Origin: Psychrobacter luti
Lineage (GTDB): Bacteria; Pseudomonadota; Gammaproteobacteria; Pseudomonadales; Moraxellaceae
Length of the DNA: 64,000 bases
Assembly (NCBI RefSeq): GCF_014192115.1
Contig: NZ_JACHXL010000002.1
Coordinates: forward strand, 372,001-436,000
Direction of reading: 5' to 3'
This document shows, in pieces, positions 18,253 to 27,601 of the stretch; position 1 is the first letter of the stretch; the number at the start of each line of letters is the position of its first letter. Under the pieces are notes generated by a model, which was not told the origin of the DNA, did no database searches, and saw nothing but the letters and a program-made list of their open reading frames with translations. A program made the position numbers and the translations under genes.

Positions 18253-18615
18253 AATCCATTCCTATCAAAAATTGCTTTCATTGATTTATAATAACTATTA
18301 TGTTGCTAATATGTTACCTTAACGTTATATTATTGACAAATTTTACCTACATATTTCGATTTTTTATCGTTTAAATAAAACATCATAAGCATGACTAACG
18401 TTTTAAATGATTGAATCAATAAATATAGTGAAAAAAAGTATCGTTACTGTATAACGACTGTTTCTATTGGAACAAAAATTGCATGTTTTTTAATGAATAT
18501 AGTTAAAAAAATAATAAGCTGAGAATAGAATTTAGAAGGGCTAGGTACGGTAATTATTACTATGACAGACCTAGCATTTATCAAAGATAGTGACAGCTAT
18601 AGATAGGGATTTGAT
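18253..18615. other. Intergenic region upstream of minor-pilin operon
   Basis: 363 nt, strongly AT-rich. It contains a nested inverted repeat at 18540-18575 (described in the findings) and a TTGACA at about 18333 without a well-placed -10. It must hold the promoter of the pilus operon, but I cannot fix its position. Confidence 0.4.
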
Positions 18616-19116
18616 GTGAACGCATCTAGAAATAAGGCAGCACAAAAATTACGAATGACCAGCTCAGGGTTTACGCTGATTGAGCTGATGGTAACGATTG
18701 CCGTGCTTGCTATTATTGTCGGTATTGCAGCCCCTAATGTCAGTGCTCAATTAGCACAAAATCAAGTGAAATCCACCTCCACTGTCGTCCAGACTTCGAT
18801 AGCAAGAGCAAAGTCCGAAAGCGCTATAAGTCGGAATACTATTGTTTGGGAATATGATGACACTAATGATTTAATTACACTAGTCAATAACGGCAATACA
18901 CTTGCCAGCTATAACTTAAGTAGTAATAGCTCACTAACATTTAACCCTGCTACAGTCACTACTTTATCTATTAGCAAAGAAGGCAATATAACAACACCAA
19001 CGGGTGGCGCTGTTAATCTAGCGATCGATATAAGAGATACGAGAGCAGGTGCTACGACCCAAAGAGTTCGAGTAAATACAAAGAGAGCGTTTGAATGTTC
19101 AGGGACAAATTGCTAA
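18616..19116 (+). CDS. fimU: Minor pilin, FimT/FimU (GspH) type
   Basis: A 166-aa prepilin of the GspH/FimT family, which with PilV, PilW, PilX and PilE forms the tip or priming complex of type IV pili. GTG start at 18616 after a weak AGGGAT site. The leader is long (about 18 residues, ending SSG) before [15 protein letters not shown] with Glu5. The GspH-type body contains two cysteines at the extreme C-terminus (ECSGTNC), expected to form a disulfide. It is the first gene of a compact operon, and its stop codon overlaps the pilV start by one base. In Acinetobacter the equivalent is called fimU; fimT is an alternative name. Confidence 0.88.
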   Translation: MNASRNKAAQKLRMTSSGFTLIELMVTIAVLAIIVGIAAPNVSAQLAQNQVKSTSTVVQTSIARAKSESAISRNTIVWEYDDTNDLITLVNNGNTLASYNLSSNSSLTFNPATVTTLSISKEGNITTPTGGAVNLAIDIRDTRAGATTQRVRVNTKRAFECSGTNC

Positions 19117-19685
19117 TGAATACACAGCAAAAAGGTTTTGGTTTAATAGAAGTGATGGTGTCGCTACTCATCCTAGCTGTTGCTATGCTTGGCTTTACAG
19201 CAATGCAAGGTCAAGCCATAAAAGCTACTGATGAATCCCTTGAACGTACGCAATCTCTTGTCATGATGCGTAATATGGGTGAGAAGATTAGACTAAACCC
19301 AACCGCAATTACCGCCTATCAGACAGCAATCAATACGCCTACTGCGAGTGCACCCGCTATTAGCTGCGGCCTTTATGGTTCTGATACCACAGCATGTACC
19401 CCAGCTCAGCTGGCAGCAGCAGAAGCTTATATTTATACGCAAGATATGGGCAATCATGGATTCACAGTAAATCTACATGCTTGTCCTAGTACTGGTGGTC
19501 AGGACGCTACAAATGTTATGTATTCATGGTGTCTCATCAGTGCTTGGGGCGGTACTACCCCAACTATAGGTAGTGATGGTGATGTTGATTGTTTGACGCC
19601 TCAAGTTACTAATGCAGATACTACGATTACACTAGGTGGGGCTTATCATCCAAGAGCCACTTGCATGTTTATGGAGATAACTTAA
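19116..19685 (+). CDS. pilV: Minor pilin PilV
   Basis: 189 aa. Short leader MNTQQKG, then FGLIEVMVSLLILAVAMLGF, the diagnostic PilV N-terminus, with Glu5 retained. The body contains the TDESLERTQSLVMMRNMGEKIRLNP helix typical of PilV and several cysteines (SCGLYG, ACTP, HACP, WCLIS, ATC) expected to form disulfides. The ATG at 19116 shares its A with the previous TAA stop, which favours it over the upstream in-frame ATG at 19095. It is part of the minor-pilin subcomplex that primes pilus assembly and carries PilY1. Confidence 0.9.
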   Translation: MNTQQKGFGLIEVMVSLLILAVAMLGFTAMQGQAIKATDESLERTQSLVMMRNMGEKIRLNPTAITAYQTAINTPTASAPAISCGLYGSDTTACTPAQLAAAEAYIYTQDMGNHGFTVNLHACPSTGGQDATNVMYSWCLISAWGGTTPTIGSDGDVDCLTPQVTNADTTITLGGAYHPRATCMFMEIT

Positions 19686-20737
19686 TGAATAATTTAAATT
19701 ACTCCTCTCTTATTAACAAATCTCAAAATGGTTTTACCCTCATTGAGTTGATGATAGCTTTGGTACTAGGGCTCTTGATCTCTGCTGCAGCATTGCAAAT
19801 TTTTTATACGACTAGTGTAAATAATAATCGTCAGAAAGCAGGCTCTCAGATTCAAAATAATACGGTATTTGGAATAGATGATTTCAGTCAACATCTGCGT
19901 AGAGCCAACTATGGCGCAAACTCAAATACAACGAGTGCCTACTATCTCAATCATTTAACACCACAGGGTGGAATTGTTTTAACTAGACCAACTAGTACAA
20001 CGAAAACGACGGGTACGCCGCCTAATAGTACTACTGTAACAACATGGACTGGGTCTAATCTAAATGGTCTTAAAAACGGTAGTAGTGCTCTACCGACGAC
20101 TATATTATCTGCTAATGCTCCAACTAACAGCGCTAGTAATTTAACGACGAATACTAAAAGCGATCAACTCACTATTCAATATCAAGCATATCAAGACAAT
20201 ATGTTCACTTGTAATGGCGAAGAAATCGCTAAAGACGATTATGTAGTAGAGCGTTATTTTGTCCGCAATGATACTACGGTAACGCCGAACAGTCTCGGTC
20301 TTGCATGTGCTTCGTTGACATATACCTATGATGAAGCGCTTGCAACAACAGCGGGTATCGATGTCTCAGCGGATTTAGCGGATTTTACTGGGAATGGCAC
20401 TATTGTCATACCAAACGTAGATTATTTCAGAGTACTGCTAGGGACTACAGCTCAAGACGACTTTGCATCTGACCCTACGAGTTTAGCTCTTGTCTATCAG
20501 CCTTTGCCTAGTGACCCAACGACGCTAGCAGGTCGGCGTATAGTAAGTGTTCAAGTAGGATTACTGATTCGTTCGGATACGCCAACGGTGTCTAAGCAAG
20601 AAAACAGTAGTTTGCGTTTTAATGTACTCGACAGACGTGATCAGCAGTTGAATCCAGTTGCTAATAGCGGTAGCAAGTACCTCAGAAACGTATATGAAAC
20701 CACTACTCTCATTCGGAATGCACGAGGTAAGCCATGA
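19685..20737 (+). CDS. pilW: Minor pilin PilW
   Basis: 350 aa, the large minor pilin PilW. The leader MNNLNYSSLINKSQNG precedes [24 protein letters not shown] with Glu5. A Thr/Asn/Ser-rich beta-sheet body follows, then a C-terminal block (LLIRSDTP...VYETTTLIRN) matching the PilW family. The ATG at 19685 overlaps the pilV stop (TAATG), and the pilX start overlaps the end by 4 nt (ATGA). This tight translational coupling suggests a fixed stoichiometry. Confidence 0.9.
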   Translation: MNNLNYSSLINKSQNGFTLIELMIALVLGLLISAAALQIFYTTSVNNNRQKAGSQIQNNTVFGIDDFSQHLRRANYGANSNTTSAYYLNHLTPQGGIVLTRPTSTTKTTGTPPNSTTVTTWTGSNLNGLKNGSSALPTTILSANAPTNSASNLTTNTKSDQLTIQYQAYQDNMFTCNGEEIAKDDYVVERYFVRNDTTVTPNSLGLACASLTYTYDEALATTAGIDVSADLADFTGNGTIVIPNVDYFRVLLGTTAQDDFASDPTSLALVYQPLPSDPTTLAGRRIVSVQVGLLIRSDTPTVSKQENSSLRFNVLDRRDQQLNPVANSGSKYLRNVYETTTLIRNARGKP

Positions 20738-21543
20738 TTCATACTTCTAACAGCACATCTATCAGGGGTTCAGAATCAGGCGCAGTATTGATTGTCGTCT
20801 TACTAGTACTCATCTTAATAACCTTGATGGGCGCTATAGCGATACAACGTAGTAGCACAGATCTAAAGCTTGCTACGGCTTCTCAAGTCAATAAATTGAC
20901 GTTTCAATCTACTGACGCGGCATTCAATAAGCTAGAAAAAGAAGACCGTTCTATAGGTCAAGGTAAAAGTGTAGATAATGTCCGAGGCTATGTCACCAGA
21001 CCAGGCAAACAGTATGTTGGTAGAGAGGTTGTCTTCTGTGTGCGCCCTAAGACCAATAGGTTCTTCAATGCAACCAAGCTCACTGAAAAAACCATAGATG
21101 GCACAGGATATATCTCTGGTAAAAACGATGGCTTTTGCAATGTTGGTGACTCAGCAGACTATGTGGGTGAAAGCCGTACCGTCACCCAAATCACGTTTGC
21201 AAAGAGCGATGTCAAAGAAGCCGAGCCATATAGCCAAGAAGGGGATCTGACTTGGACTGATGATCAGATATCAGCCACAGGGCAGTCGCCTTTTGAATGC
21301 GCTGATTTTGAAGTATATGCCACTTCATTACTTCCGGCCTTCTCTAATGCATCGAACAACGATGTTAATACGTGTTTGACTCGCGTAAATACTGATATCT
21401 TAAAGGCGGAATGTGAAGCTGATGCGTCGAAAACCAAAGCAGAATGCAGTATTGATGCTTGCCTTGAGAATCTCAATGTGCCTTTTAATACCCAAATGCA
21501 AGCGTATAAGTCTAAACCCATCGGTGTGCGTTGTTTAAGCTGA
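20734..21543 (+). CDS. pilX: Minor pilin PilX
   Basis: 269 aa. The class III-type N-terminus has the hydrophobic helix GAVLIVVLLVLILITLMGAIAIQ after SESG and, as is known for PilX/GspK-type tip subunits, lacks Glu5 (Val here). The following STDLKLATASQVNKLTFQSTDAAF segment is the PilX_N pattern. The C-terminal half is Cys-rich (CADFEVYA, TCLTRV, CEADASKTKAECSIDACLEN), which predicts several disulfides. The gene overlaps pilW by 4 nt and precedes pilY1 by 22 nt. Confidence 0.87.
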   Translation: MIHTSNSTSIRGSESGAVLIVVLLVLILITLMGAIAIQRSSTDLKLATASQVNKLTFQSTDAAFNKLEKEDRSIGQGKSVDNVRGYVTRPGKQYVGREVVFCVRPKTNRFFNATKLTEKTIDGTGYISGKNDGFCNVGDSADYVGESRTVTQITFAKSDVKEAEPYSQEGDLTWTDDQISATGQSPFECADFEVYATSLLPAFSNASNNDVNTCLTRVNTDILKAECEADASKTKAECSIDACLENLNVPFNTQMQAYKSKPIGVRCLS

Positions 21544-21565
21544 CCTATATACAAAGGTGAATATT

Positions 21566-24500
21566 ATGAAAAACAATATGAAAGCAGATACGGATAATAA
21601 ATTCCCTTCATGGCAGTTTAAAGCACTAACGGTTGCTGTGGTAACAGGTATGCTGGGTAGTGCTGCATACGCCAGTCTTGAGCGCCATGGAGACCTGGAA
21701 ATATATAAAGGTCCACAAGAAGCGCTGCCAGTCATCACTCTGATGCTAGATGTTTCAGGCAGTATGGATGATATCGATTTATATGGTAATACACTATGTA
21801 CTAGAAATATCCAGACGCAAAGAGCGACCTCTGATTATCCATTTGAACGTAAATATTGTAATTACAGTGGTGCTAGGAAGTATCGCCGTATTGATAACCT
21901 CAAGATGGGCGTCTATGATTTGGTTAAAGACCCTGAGCTGCAAGGTATTGTTAAGCTGGGTATTGGTACCTATCCTCGTGAATATAATAATAAAGATAAC
22001 GGTCATATCGATATACCCGCTAAAAAGCTAGATGCAACCCATAAGGCAGATATCGATACTTTTATAGCAACATTAAAACCACTTGGATGGACGCCTGCTT
22101 CGCAAGCCTATGCCGAGGCTGGCGCTTATATGATGGGTACAACCACTAATAAACTGATTAAAAATGAATATACGTTAGAAAAAGAAACTTTTCGTAATAA
22201 TCTGTCATATGATACTGGTTACGGACGCGAAGATGCTAAGTGTATAGGTTGGGAACCTATTAATATAAATTCAATCAGTTCCAGTAATAACCTTATACAA
22301 TGTAATAACTGGCAAAACCTAGGGAGGTCTTTACGTAATAGCGATTTAAATAATGATGTTGTATATAAAGAAGGTTGGGAAAGGCATAATTATTATGGAA
22401 GTCGTAACCATTATATTTCTTATTATAAAAATAGTGTAGAGGCTAATGATCCTTTAATTACCAGTAACAACATTAGCCCCTATCCAATTAAGGAGCAATA
22501 TTTTACCAATAATATTTATAGTGGTTTCCCTTATTCGGCAAGAAACACTAAAACAGACGACGAAAAATACTATGCATCGCCACTACCGCCAAGTGACAAG
22601 ACTTGTGCGGGTAATGGGATTTACTTTCTAACAGATGGTGAACCTAACCAATCGAGTGCAACTATTGCCACAACGGTTATGGACAACGCCTTAACGCCTC
22701 CAGGATCCACATCAGGACCATTATCAGTGACTTGTACTAGTGACTATAATGATAACTCTGGTTGGTCGTGCATGTCTGTTTTTGCTGATAAGCTATTGAA
22801 TACTGCCAATCCAAGTGGCATTGCAATTAAGACAGCGACGGTTGGTTTTGGTGGTGCTTATAGTAGCTTACGAAATGCTACAACAGCAGTAGATTGCAAT
22901 GCCGCTTCTGATGATAATGTCAAAAAGCTATGTAACCTTGGTATCAAAGGTCAAGGTGGTTTTTATTATGCTGAGAGTGCAGAAGATATTGTCAACAGTG
23001 TTAAATCTTTGACGGGTAGGCTAACGACTGATATCCCTCCTATATCTACAGGTAGTATGGCAGTACCACTAGATGACCTTAATGTCTCAACCTCGCGTAA
23101 GTTTGCTTATCTGCCTATACTTGATCCAGACCCATTATCGCCAAAAAAACTATGGCGTGGTAATCTGAAAAAATATAATGTTAAAAACGGCACTTTGGTC
23201 GATAAGGATAATAAGGCAGTATTCACTGGTAAGGATGGCGTATTTGCCTTGAATACTTCTGACTTGTATAACACGATTATTAATACTAATCGTGCAGATA
23301 CTAGGCGACCTGATATGGGTAAACCCCAAGTTGGAGGTACCTATCAGCATATCTTCGAAAACAGTAATAGCCGCAAGCTCTACGTTAATCAAGGCGGGAC
23401 GCTTAAAAACATCTATACAGATGCGATAGCAGCAACTGCAAAGCCAGTAGGCTTCAATGTACTGACGAGCTACACCAATCCTCAGAAGCAGCAACTCTTA
23501 AACTTTTTAGGGTTTCCAGTTGCCAATTCACTGAATGTGAATGATTCTACTGTAGTTGGCGTCGCTTTTGATCGCAACAAGAAGCAATTGGGCGGTGTAT
23601 TGCATTCATTGCCACAACTTCTCTCCAAAAAAGCAGAGCTAAAAGCGGATGGTTCGATTGACAATACCAAACGCGAGGACTATGTACTATACGGCTCACT
23701 TGATGGTGCTCTTCATCTTATAAAAGATTCCAATTATGGAAGCAATACTGCAGGCGAAGAAGTCTTTACCTTTATACCCAAGCATGTCTTAGAACAACAA
23801 GGCGCAAGTTTCGTTGATCCCGATAGAGTCTCAACAACCCATCCTATATTCGGTGTCGATGGACCTTGGACCGTATTCAATAATTATAAATATACGGACA
23901 CTGAAATAACTGCGCTACAGTCTCTCGCATTTGGTGGATTACGAATGGGTGGGTCGATGTATTATGGGCTCAACCTAACAGATATTAGTAGCCCGAAGAT
24001 GATCTATTCAGTAGGCTCGACTTATGCGATAGATGGTAGTACCAATGCTAAAGGCGTCAAAAATGATATTGTCGCCGATGCGACTACGAATACCAACCAA
24101 CAAAAAGCCTACGCGAGAATGGGGCTTAGCTTTGCAAAGCCAGGAGTCGGCTATGTAATGAAAGGTGGTAAACGTGTTATGGTCAACTTCCTAGCAGGTG
24201 GTTATGATCGCTGCTATGAAGATCCGAAATTTCAATTAGGCACAGCTATTACTACCAATACCGTTCCAGGTTGTAATGGTAAGACTAATGCGCAAGGCAA
24301 TAGTCTGTATATGGTGCAAGTCGGTCAAGAACAAGTCGATAGCACCTCAGCGACCAACCCTGACGCGAGTAATGAGAGCAGCTTTGACGCTATCGGTAAG
24401 GGCGATCTACTGTGGTGGACCAGTAGCGATAATAATGGCGCTGGCAATGCCAACTTCACTAAAGTAACCGATATGAATCACAGTATTGTGACCGAAGTAC

Positions 24501-25588
24501 GAGTGCTTGATCGTAACTATGATGGTCTGACGGATCAGGTAGTCTTCGCTGACTTAGGTGGTCGTGTATGGCGCGTAGATATTAACAGCGCTGAAGATGC
24601 TAACGATTTCAAGGTCGAGCGAGTCGCTAAGATACTTGACTTATCGGCTAGTGGTACTAACGCTGCCTCTGCTGGCACTGACGCATTGCCGAGAATATAT
24701 GAGAAGCCATTAGTTACATTTACTAGAGTTGGTGAAAACCCTGGAATCGTAGGGTTAGTAACGGTAGGTACAGGTGATAGAAGCTCTCCTGTGAGAGCAC
24801 AGCGTGAAGTAGCTGATCGCATCTATACCTTTGTCGATCGCGATATCGCAAGATCAGATTTATTCTGTTATGACGTTCAAGATACGCCAGATAATGAGTG
24901 TGCTGGTGTGACCACGACTTTGAAACAAGCAAGCGCCATTACACCTGCGAACTTGGTCCCTCTAACTACCGATACTTCTGGTGAGTTCAGTAATGATGCT
25001 ACGATCAAAACGCAAATGGATACCTATAGTAAACTGGGCTGGTATATGCCATTGACAGTGTGGTCAGAAACCAATGGCACAGGTACACAAACCGTTACAA
25101 GTAACAATAGAGGTCTCAAAATGTTCAATCAGCCTGATGCCATAGCAGGGCTGTTGTTCACGACGGTTTATAATCCTAATGTTGGTGATACATCGGGTAC
25201 ATGTTCTGCTGGGGTGACGGGTCGTACTCAAAGAGAGCAGTTATGCTTACCTTATGGAGTATGTCTAAGTAAAGCAGTCGATGCCAATGGCAATCTTACT
25301 GTCGATGCCGATGGTAAGCCCACTGGTGATTGGACCGTAAGAAAAACGCGTTATTTATCCAATGCTGGTATCGGTATCGTAGATAATATTATCTCAGATG
25401 GTAACTTTGATGGGGACACCAAAAACAGCGTCGTGGTTCTTGAGAACTTCTGTCCAGGTGGGGATTGTAGTACTGGTAAAGTAGAACTTAAGGTCAATCC
25501 GCTCACAGAAGGAGTCAACTGTTCTGGTACCAACTGTAAAGTTGTCACAGACTCTCAGATAGATCCTATGCAGTGGAAGGAGAGATAA
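21566..25588 (+). CDS. pilY1: Pilus tip adhesin / assembly factor PilY1
   Basis: A 1340-aa secreted tip protein that aids pilus extension, adhesion and mechanosensing. The ATG at 21566 has AAAGGTG 6 nt upstream, better than the in-frame GTG at 21557. A signal peptide ends near YAS (residue about 32). A von Willebrand A domain follows with the MIDAS motif DVSGS (residues 62-66). The C-terminal half is the PilY1 beta-propeller (from about residue 650: REDYVLYGSLDGALHLI, then FGGLRMGG). It has a calcium loop DRNYDGLTD (Asp982-Asp990) just before the conserved VVFADLGGRVWRVDI. A second possible Ca loop, DGNFDGD, is near the end. It is encoded between pilX and two pilE-like genes, the usual order. 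Confidence 0.93.
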   Translation: MKNNMKADTDNKFPSWQFKALTVAVVTGMLGSAAYASLERHGDLEIYKGPQEALPVITLMLDVSGSMDDIDLYGNTLCTRNIQTQRATSDYPFERKYCNYSGARKYRRIDNLKMGVYDLVKDPELQGIVKLGIGTYPREYNNKDNGHIDIPAKKLDATHKADIDTFIATLKPLGWTPASQAYAEAGAYMMGTTTNKLIKNEYTLEKETFRNNLSYDTGYGREDAKCIGWEPININSISSSNNLIQCNNWQNLGRSLRNSDLNNDVVYKEGWERHNYYGSRNHYISYYKNSVEANDPLITSNNISPYPIKEQYFTNNIYSGFPYSARNTKTDDEKYYASPLPPSDKTCAGNGIYFLTDGEPNQSSATIATTVMDNALTPPGSTSGPLSVTCTSDYNDNSGWSCMSVFADKLLNTANPSGIAIKTATVGFGGAYSSLRNATTAVDCNAASDDNVKKLCNLGIKGQGGFYYAESAEDIVNSVKSLTGRLTTDIPPISTGSMAVPLDDLNVSTSRKFAYLPILDPDPLSPKKLWRGNLKKYNVKNGTLVDKDNKAVFTGKDGVFALNTSDLYNTIINTNRADTRRPDMGKPQVGGTYQHIFENSNSRKLYVNQGGTLKNIYTDAIAATAKPVGFNVLTSYTNPQKQQLLNFLGFPVANSLNVNDSTVVGVAFDRNKKQLGGVLHSLPQLLSKKAELKADGSIDNTKREDYVLYGSLDGALHLIKDSNYGSNTAGEEVFTFIPKHVLEQQGASFVDPDRVSTTHPIFGVDGPWTVFNNYKYTDTEITALQSLAFGGLRMGGSMYYGLNLTDISSPKMIYSVGSTYAIDGSTNAKGVKNDIVADATTNTNQQKAYARMGLSFAKPGVGYVMKGGKRVMVNFLAGGYDRCYEDPKFQLGTAITTNTVPGCNGKTNAQGNSLYMVQVGQEQVDSTSATNPDASNESSFDAIGKGDLLWWTSSDNNGAGNANFTKVTDMNHSIVTEVRVLDRNYDGLTDQVVFADLGGRVWRVDINSAEDANDFKVERVAKILDLSASGTNAASAGTDALPRIYEKPLVTFTRVGENPGIVGLVTVGTGDRSSPVRAQREVADRIYTFVDRDIARSDLFCYDVQDTPDNECAGVTTTLKQASAITPANLVPLTTDTSGEFSNDATIKTQMDTYSKLGWYMPLTVWSETNGTGTQTVTSNNRGLKMFNQPDAIAGLLFTTVYNPNVGDTSGTCSAGVTGRTQREQLCLPYGVCLSKAVDANGNLTVDADGKPTGDWTVRKTRYLSNAGIGIVDNIISDGNFDGDTKNSVVVLENFCPGGDCSTGKVELKVNPLTEGVNCSGTNCKVVTDSQIDPMQWKER

Positions 25589-26107
25589 GTGAGCCGCCAT
25601 AGTGAGCATGGTTTTACCCTGATCGAATTAATGGTAGTCGTAATGATACTGGGTATCCTTTCTGCTATCGCCATACCTTCATATAGGCAATACGTGCAAA
25701 AAAACGCACGTAGTGAGGCTGAGTCAAGTATGTTAGGTATGAGCGTAGAGCTTGAGCAGTGGCGGGCGAAAACCCTAACCTATGGTGGCTTTACACCACG
25801 TCAGGGTTGGTCTACCACTGCTAATACGATCTATGTCCCTAGTGGCAGCACTGTCGCCAATCACAATTATGCGATACAGATTATGAATGTGAACTCAGTC
25901 GGCACACCTACCGCGACTTCACTATCCACAGCGCAGCCGGCGAATAGTTGGGTCATGGTTGCCACGCCACGTGCGGGGAGCTTGGTGGCAAACAGTCCTA
26001 TGCTGGCATTCACTAGCCAAGGTATTAAATGCGCCTCAAAAGTCAGCAATATTATGCTACTTGCGGTAACAGTACAGAACTGCGGAGCAGGGAGCAAGTC
26101 ATGGTAA
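25589..26107 (+). CDS. pilE: Minor pilin, PilE type (first copy)
   Basis: 172 aa. GTG start directly after the pilY1 stop, with GGAGAG a few bases upstream. Leader MSRHSEHG is followed by [30 protein letters not shown], the PilE/ComF-type minor pilin start with Glu5. The body has the [22 protein letters not shown] helix-loop of this group and two cysteines near the C-terminus (KCASK, QNCGAG). It overlaps the next pilin gene by 7 nt. In P. aeruginosa and Acinetobacter the equivalent closes the minor-pilin operon. Confidence 0.88.
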   Translation: MSRHSEHGFTLIELMVVVMILGILSAIAIPSYRQYVQKNARSEAESSMLGMSVELEQWRAKTLTYGGFTPRQGWSTTANTIYVPSGSTVANHNYAIQIMNVNSVGTPTATSLSTAQPANSWVMVATPRAGSLVANSPMLAFTSQGIKCASKVSNIMLLAVTVQNCGAGSKSW

Positions 26108-26562
26108 AGCGCCCAATACAAGGCTTCAGTCTCATTGAGCTTTTGATAGTCGTCGCTATAATAGGTATTATTGCTGCTATTGCTATCCCAAGCTATCAAG
26201 AATACGTGATCAAGACCAAGCGCGTCGATATGATGGCAGAGATGCAGCAGATTGCTTCTAAGATAGAGGCGAATAAGATTACTTATAAGCGCTATGACCG
26301 TATTCCGCTTAATGAGATTTTTACCAACACGGTAACGGGTAGCAGTACAACCTTCCCTAGTACAGGTACAGCGCTTTATAATGTCACTATTATGCCCGTC
26401 AGCGGTAGTAGGTTGAATGGTAGGAACTGGACACTCACAGCTACTCCTATATCAGGTCGTCAGATGGCGAATGATGGGGCACTAACCCTTAACCCGCAAG
26501 GTAATAAATGTCGCGGTAGCGGTCCTGGTAAGGTATGTGGGTTTGGCGATGAGTGGAATTAG
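26101..26562 (+). CDS. Minor pilin, PilE type (second copy)
   Basis: 153 aa. Leader MVKRPIQG, then [48 protein letters not shown], a type IV minor pilin resembling PilE/ComE-like proteins, with Glu5 present. The last 20 residues carry a Cys pair ([11 protein letters not shown]). The ATG at 26101 lies inside the last codons of the previous gene (ATGGTAA overlap) and follows GGGAGCAAGTC, so the two are translationally coupled. An upstream in-frame start at 26029 would destroy the prepilin leader. Confidence 0.87.
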   Translation: MVKRPIQGFSLIELLIVVAIIGIIAAIAIPSYQEYVIKTKRVDMMAEMQQIASKIEANKITYKRYDRIPLNEIFTNTVTGSSTTFPSTGTALYNVTIMPVSGSRLNGRNWTLTATPISGRQMANDGALTLNPQGNKCRGSGPGKVCGFGDEWN

Positions 26563-26892
26563 CAAAATGTTTAGATAATACCGACAAAAATTGTCAGTTA
26601 TAATTACTAATGAACAATAAATGTCACTCGCTGAATAAATTTCGGTAAGTTAGTGGTAACAATATCTGTCATATTAAAAAATTTATTGCTGAGAAGAAGT
26701 AATAATTCAATGGTTTTTAATAGTTTCATACAATGAATAACTTCTTAAAGAAATTTTTTCTATAAGCTAAAGTGAGCTCAATAACGTTGGCACGTTATAT
26801 GCAACAATTATATTAAGAGAAAAAAGCTTATATCCCTAAAGATGAAACGCGCTAAAAGCAGATTATCTTTATATACCCTAAAAGGAGTTCAT
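26563..26892. other. Intergenic region upstream of pilA
   Basis: 330 nt, AT-rich, carrying the sigma-54 promoter at 26787-26803 and an 80-nt leader. No clear terminator for the minor-pilin operon is present. A small GACAA/TTGTC hairpin (26583-26595) lacks a T-run. Confidence 0.5.
26787..26803 (+). promoter_or_regulatory. Sigma-54 (-24/-12) promoter of pilA
   Basis: TTGGCACGTTATATGCA matches the RpoN consensus TTGGCACG-N4-TTGCA at all but one conserved position. GG (26789-26790) and GC (26801-26802) are exactly 10 nt apart. The predicted start is about 26814, giving a leader of about 80 nt. In Pseudomonas pilA is transcribed by RpoN under PilS/PilR, so the same control is inferred. Confidence 0.85.
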
Positions 26893-27312
26893 ATGAACAC
26901 TGCTCAAAAAGGTTTTACTTTAATCGAACTAATGATTGTTGTTGCTATTATCGGTATCCTAGCTGCGATCGCTATTCCTGCGTATCAGAATTATACCAAG
27001 CGTGCTGCTAATAATGCTTGTTTAGCAGAAGCAAAATCAGTTGTAGGTCAATTTGTAGTTAATCTGCAAGATCCAGCAACAACCGGTACTGCGATTACTT
27101 TGGCTAGTGACTATGCCAATCGTTCAGCTTGCGTTGGTGCTGCACCTGGTACAGCCGCAGCTGGAGCTCGCACCTCAACTTTCGCCACTACTGCTTTAAC
27201 AATTACTACTGGAGATGTTACTTTTTCACCTAAAGCACCAGGTGATAAGTTCATTCAGTGTAATATCGCTAAAGGTGGTAGCTGTGTAGTAACTGACAAA
27301 ACTATTAGTTAA
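26893..27312 (+). CDS. pilA: Type IV major pilin PilA
   Basis: A 139-aa prepilin; AAAGGAG lies 6 nt before the ATG at 26893. Leader MNTAQKG, then [31 protein letters not shown], the canonical type IVa major pilin N-terminus with Glu5. It has four cysteines: NAC and SAC in the first part, and QC and SC near the end. The last pair should close the C-terminal disulfide loop. The chain ends DKTIS, with a C-terminal serine that is the acceptor for TfpO-type glycosylation in P. aeruginosa group I pilins. A sigma-54 promoter precedes it and a strong terminator follows, so it is a highly expressed monocistronic gene. Confidence 0.92.
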   Translation: MNTAQKGFTLIELMIVVAIIGILAAIAIPAYQNYTKRAANNACLAEAKSVVGQFVVNLQDPATTGTAITLASDYANRSACVGAAPGTAAAGARTSTFATTALTITTGDVTFSPKAPGDKFIQCNIAKGGSCVVTDKTIS

Positions 27313-27340
27313 CAACTTGTTATAGAACTATATAAATATT

Positions 27341-27370
27341 AAAAAGCCAAACCTAATGTTTGGCTTTTTT
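27341..27370 (+). terminator. Terminator of pilA
   Basis: A 12-bp stem (AAAAAGCCAAAC with its complement) and a 5-nt loop end in a T-run, 28 nt after the stop codon. Confidence 0.93.
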
Positions 27371-27551
27371 GTGTGAGTGTATTTATTGTTTCAATTGATA
27401 GAATGATAGTTTACAGGAAAATTTTTAATCACATTCAAATAACTATTAAGAGGTTTTATCATGCATATATTTCAAAGTTGATTAAAGTAATTAGCTCGTT
27501 TTCCTATGATCAAAAACATCATATGATGGTTTGTGTTTACAATATTAGTAG

Positions 27552-27568
27552 TGGCATAGTGCATGCAG
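27552..27568 (+). promoter_or_regulatory. Possible sigma-54 promoter of the second pilin gene
   Basis: TGGCATAGTGCATGCAG has GG (27553-27554) and GC (27565-27566) 10 nt apart, with TGGCA and TGCA preserved. The predicted start near 27578 leaves a very short leader. It is weaker than the pilA site, and a GG-N10-GC match can occur by chance. Confidence 0.45.
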
Positions 27569-27601
27569 TATTCGCTTATTACTTACTATTAAGTGACTAT
27601 C

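Noticed and set aside
20734-21543. Loss of Glu5 in PilX as a defect
   Set aside because: PilX and related tip subunits (GspK) normally lack Glu5, so this is expected rather than a mutation.
26029-26100. Upstream start for the second pilE-like gene
   Set aside because: It would add 24 residues before the prepilin leader, overlapping pilE in another frame. The ATG at 26101 gives a normal leader and has a ribosome site.
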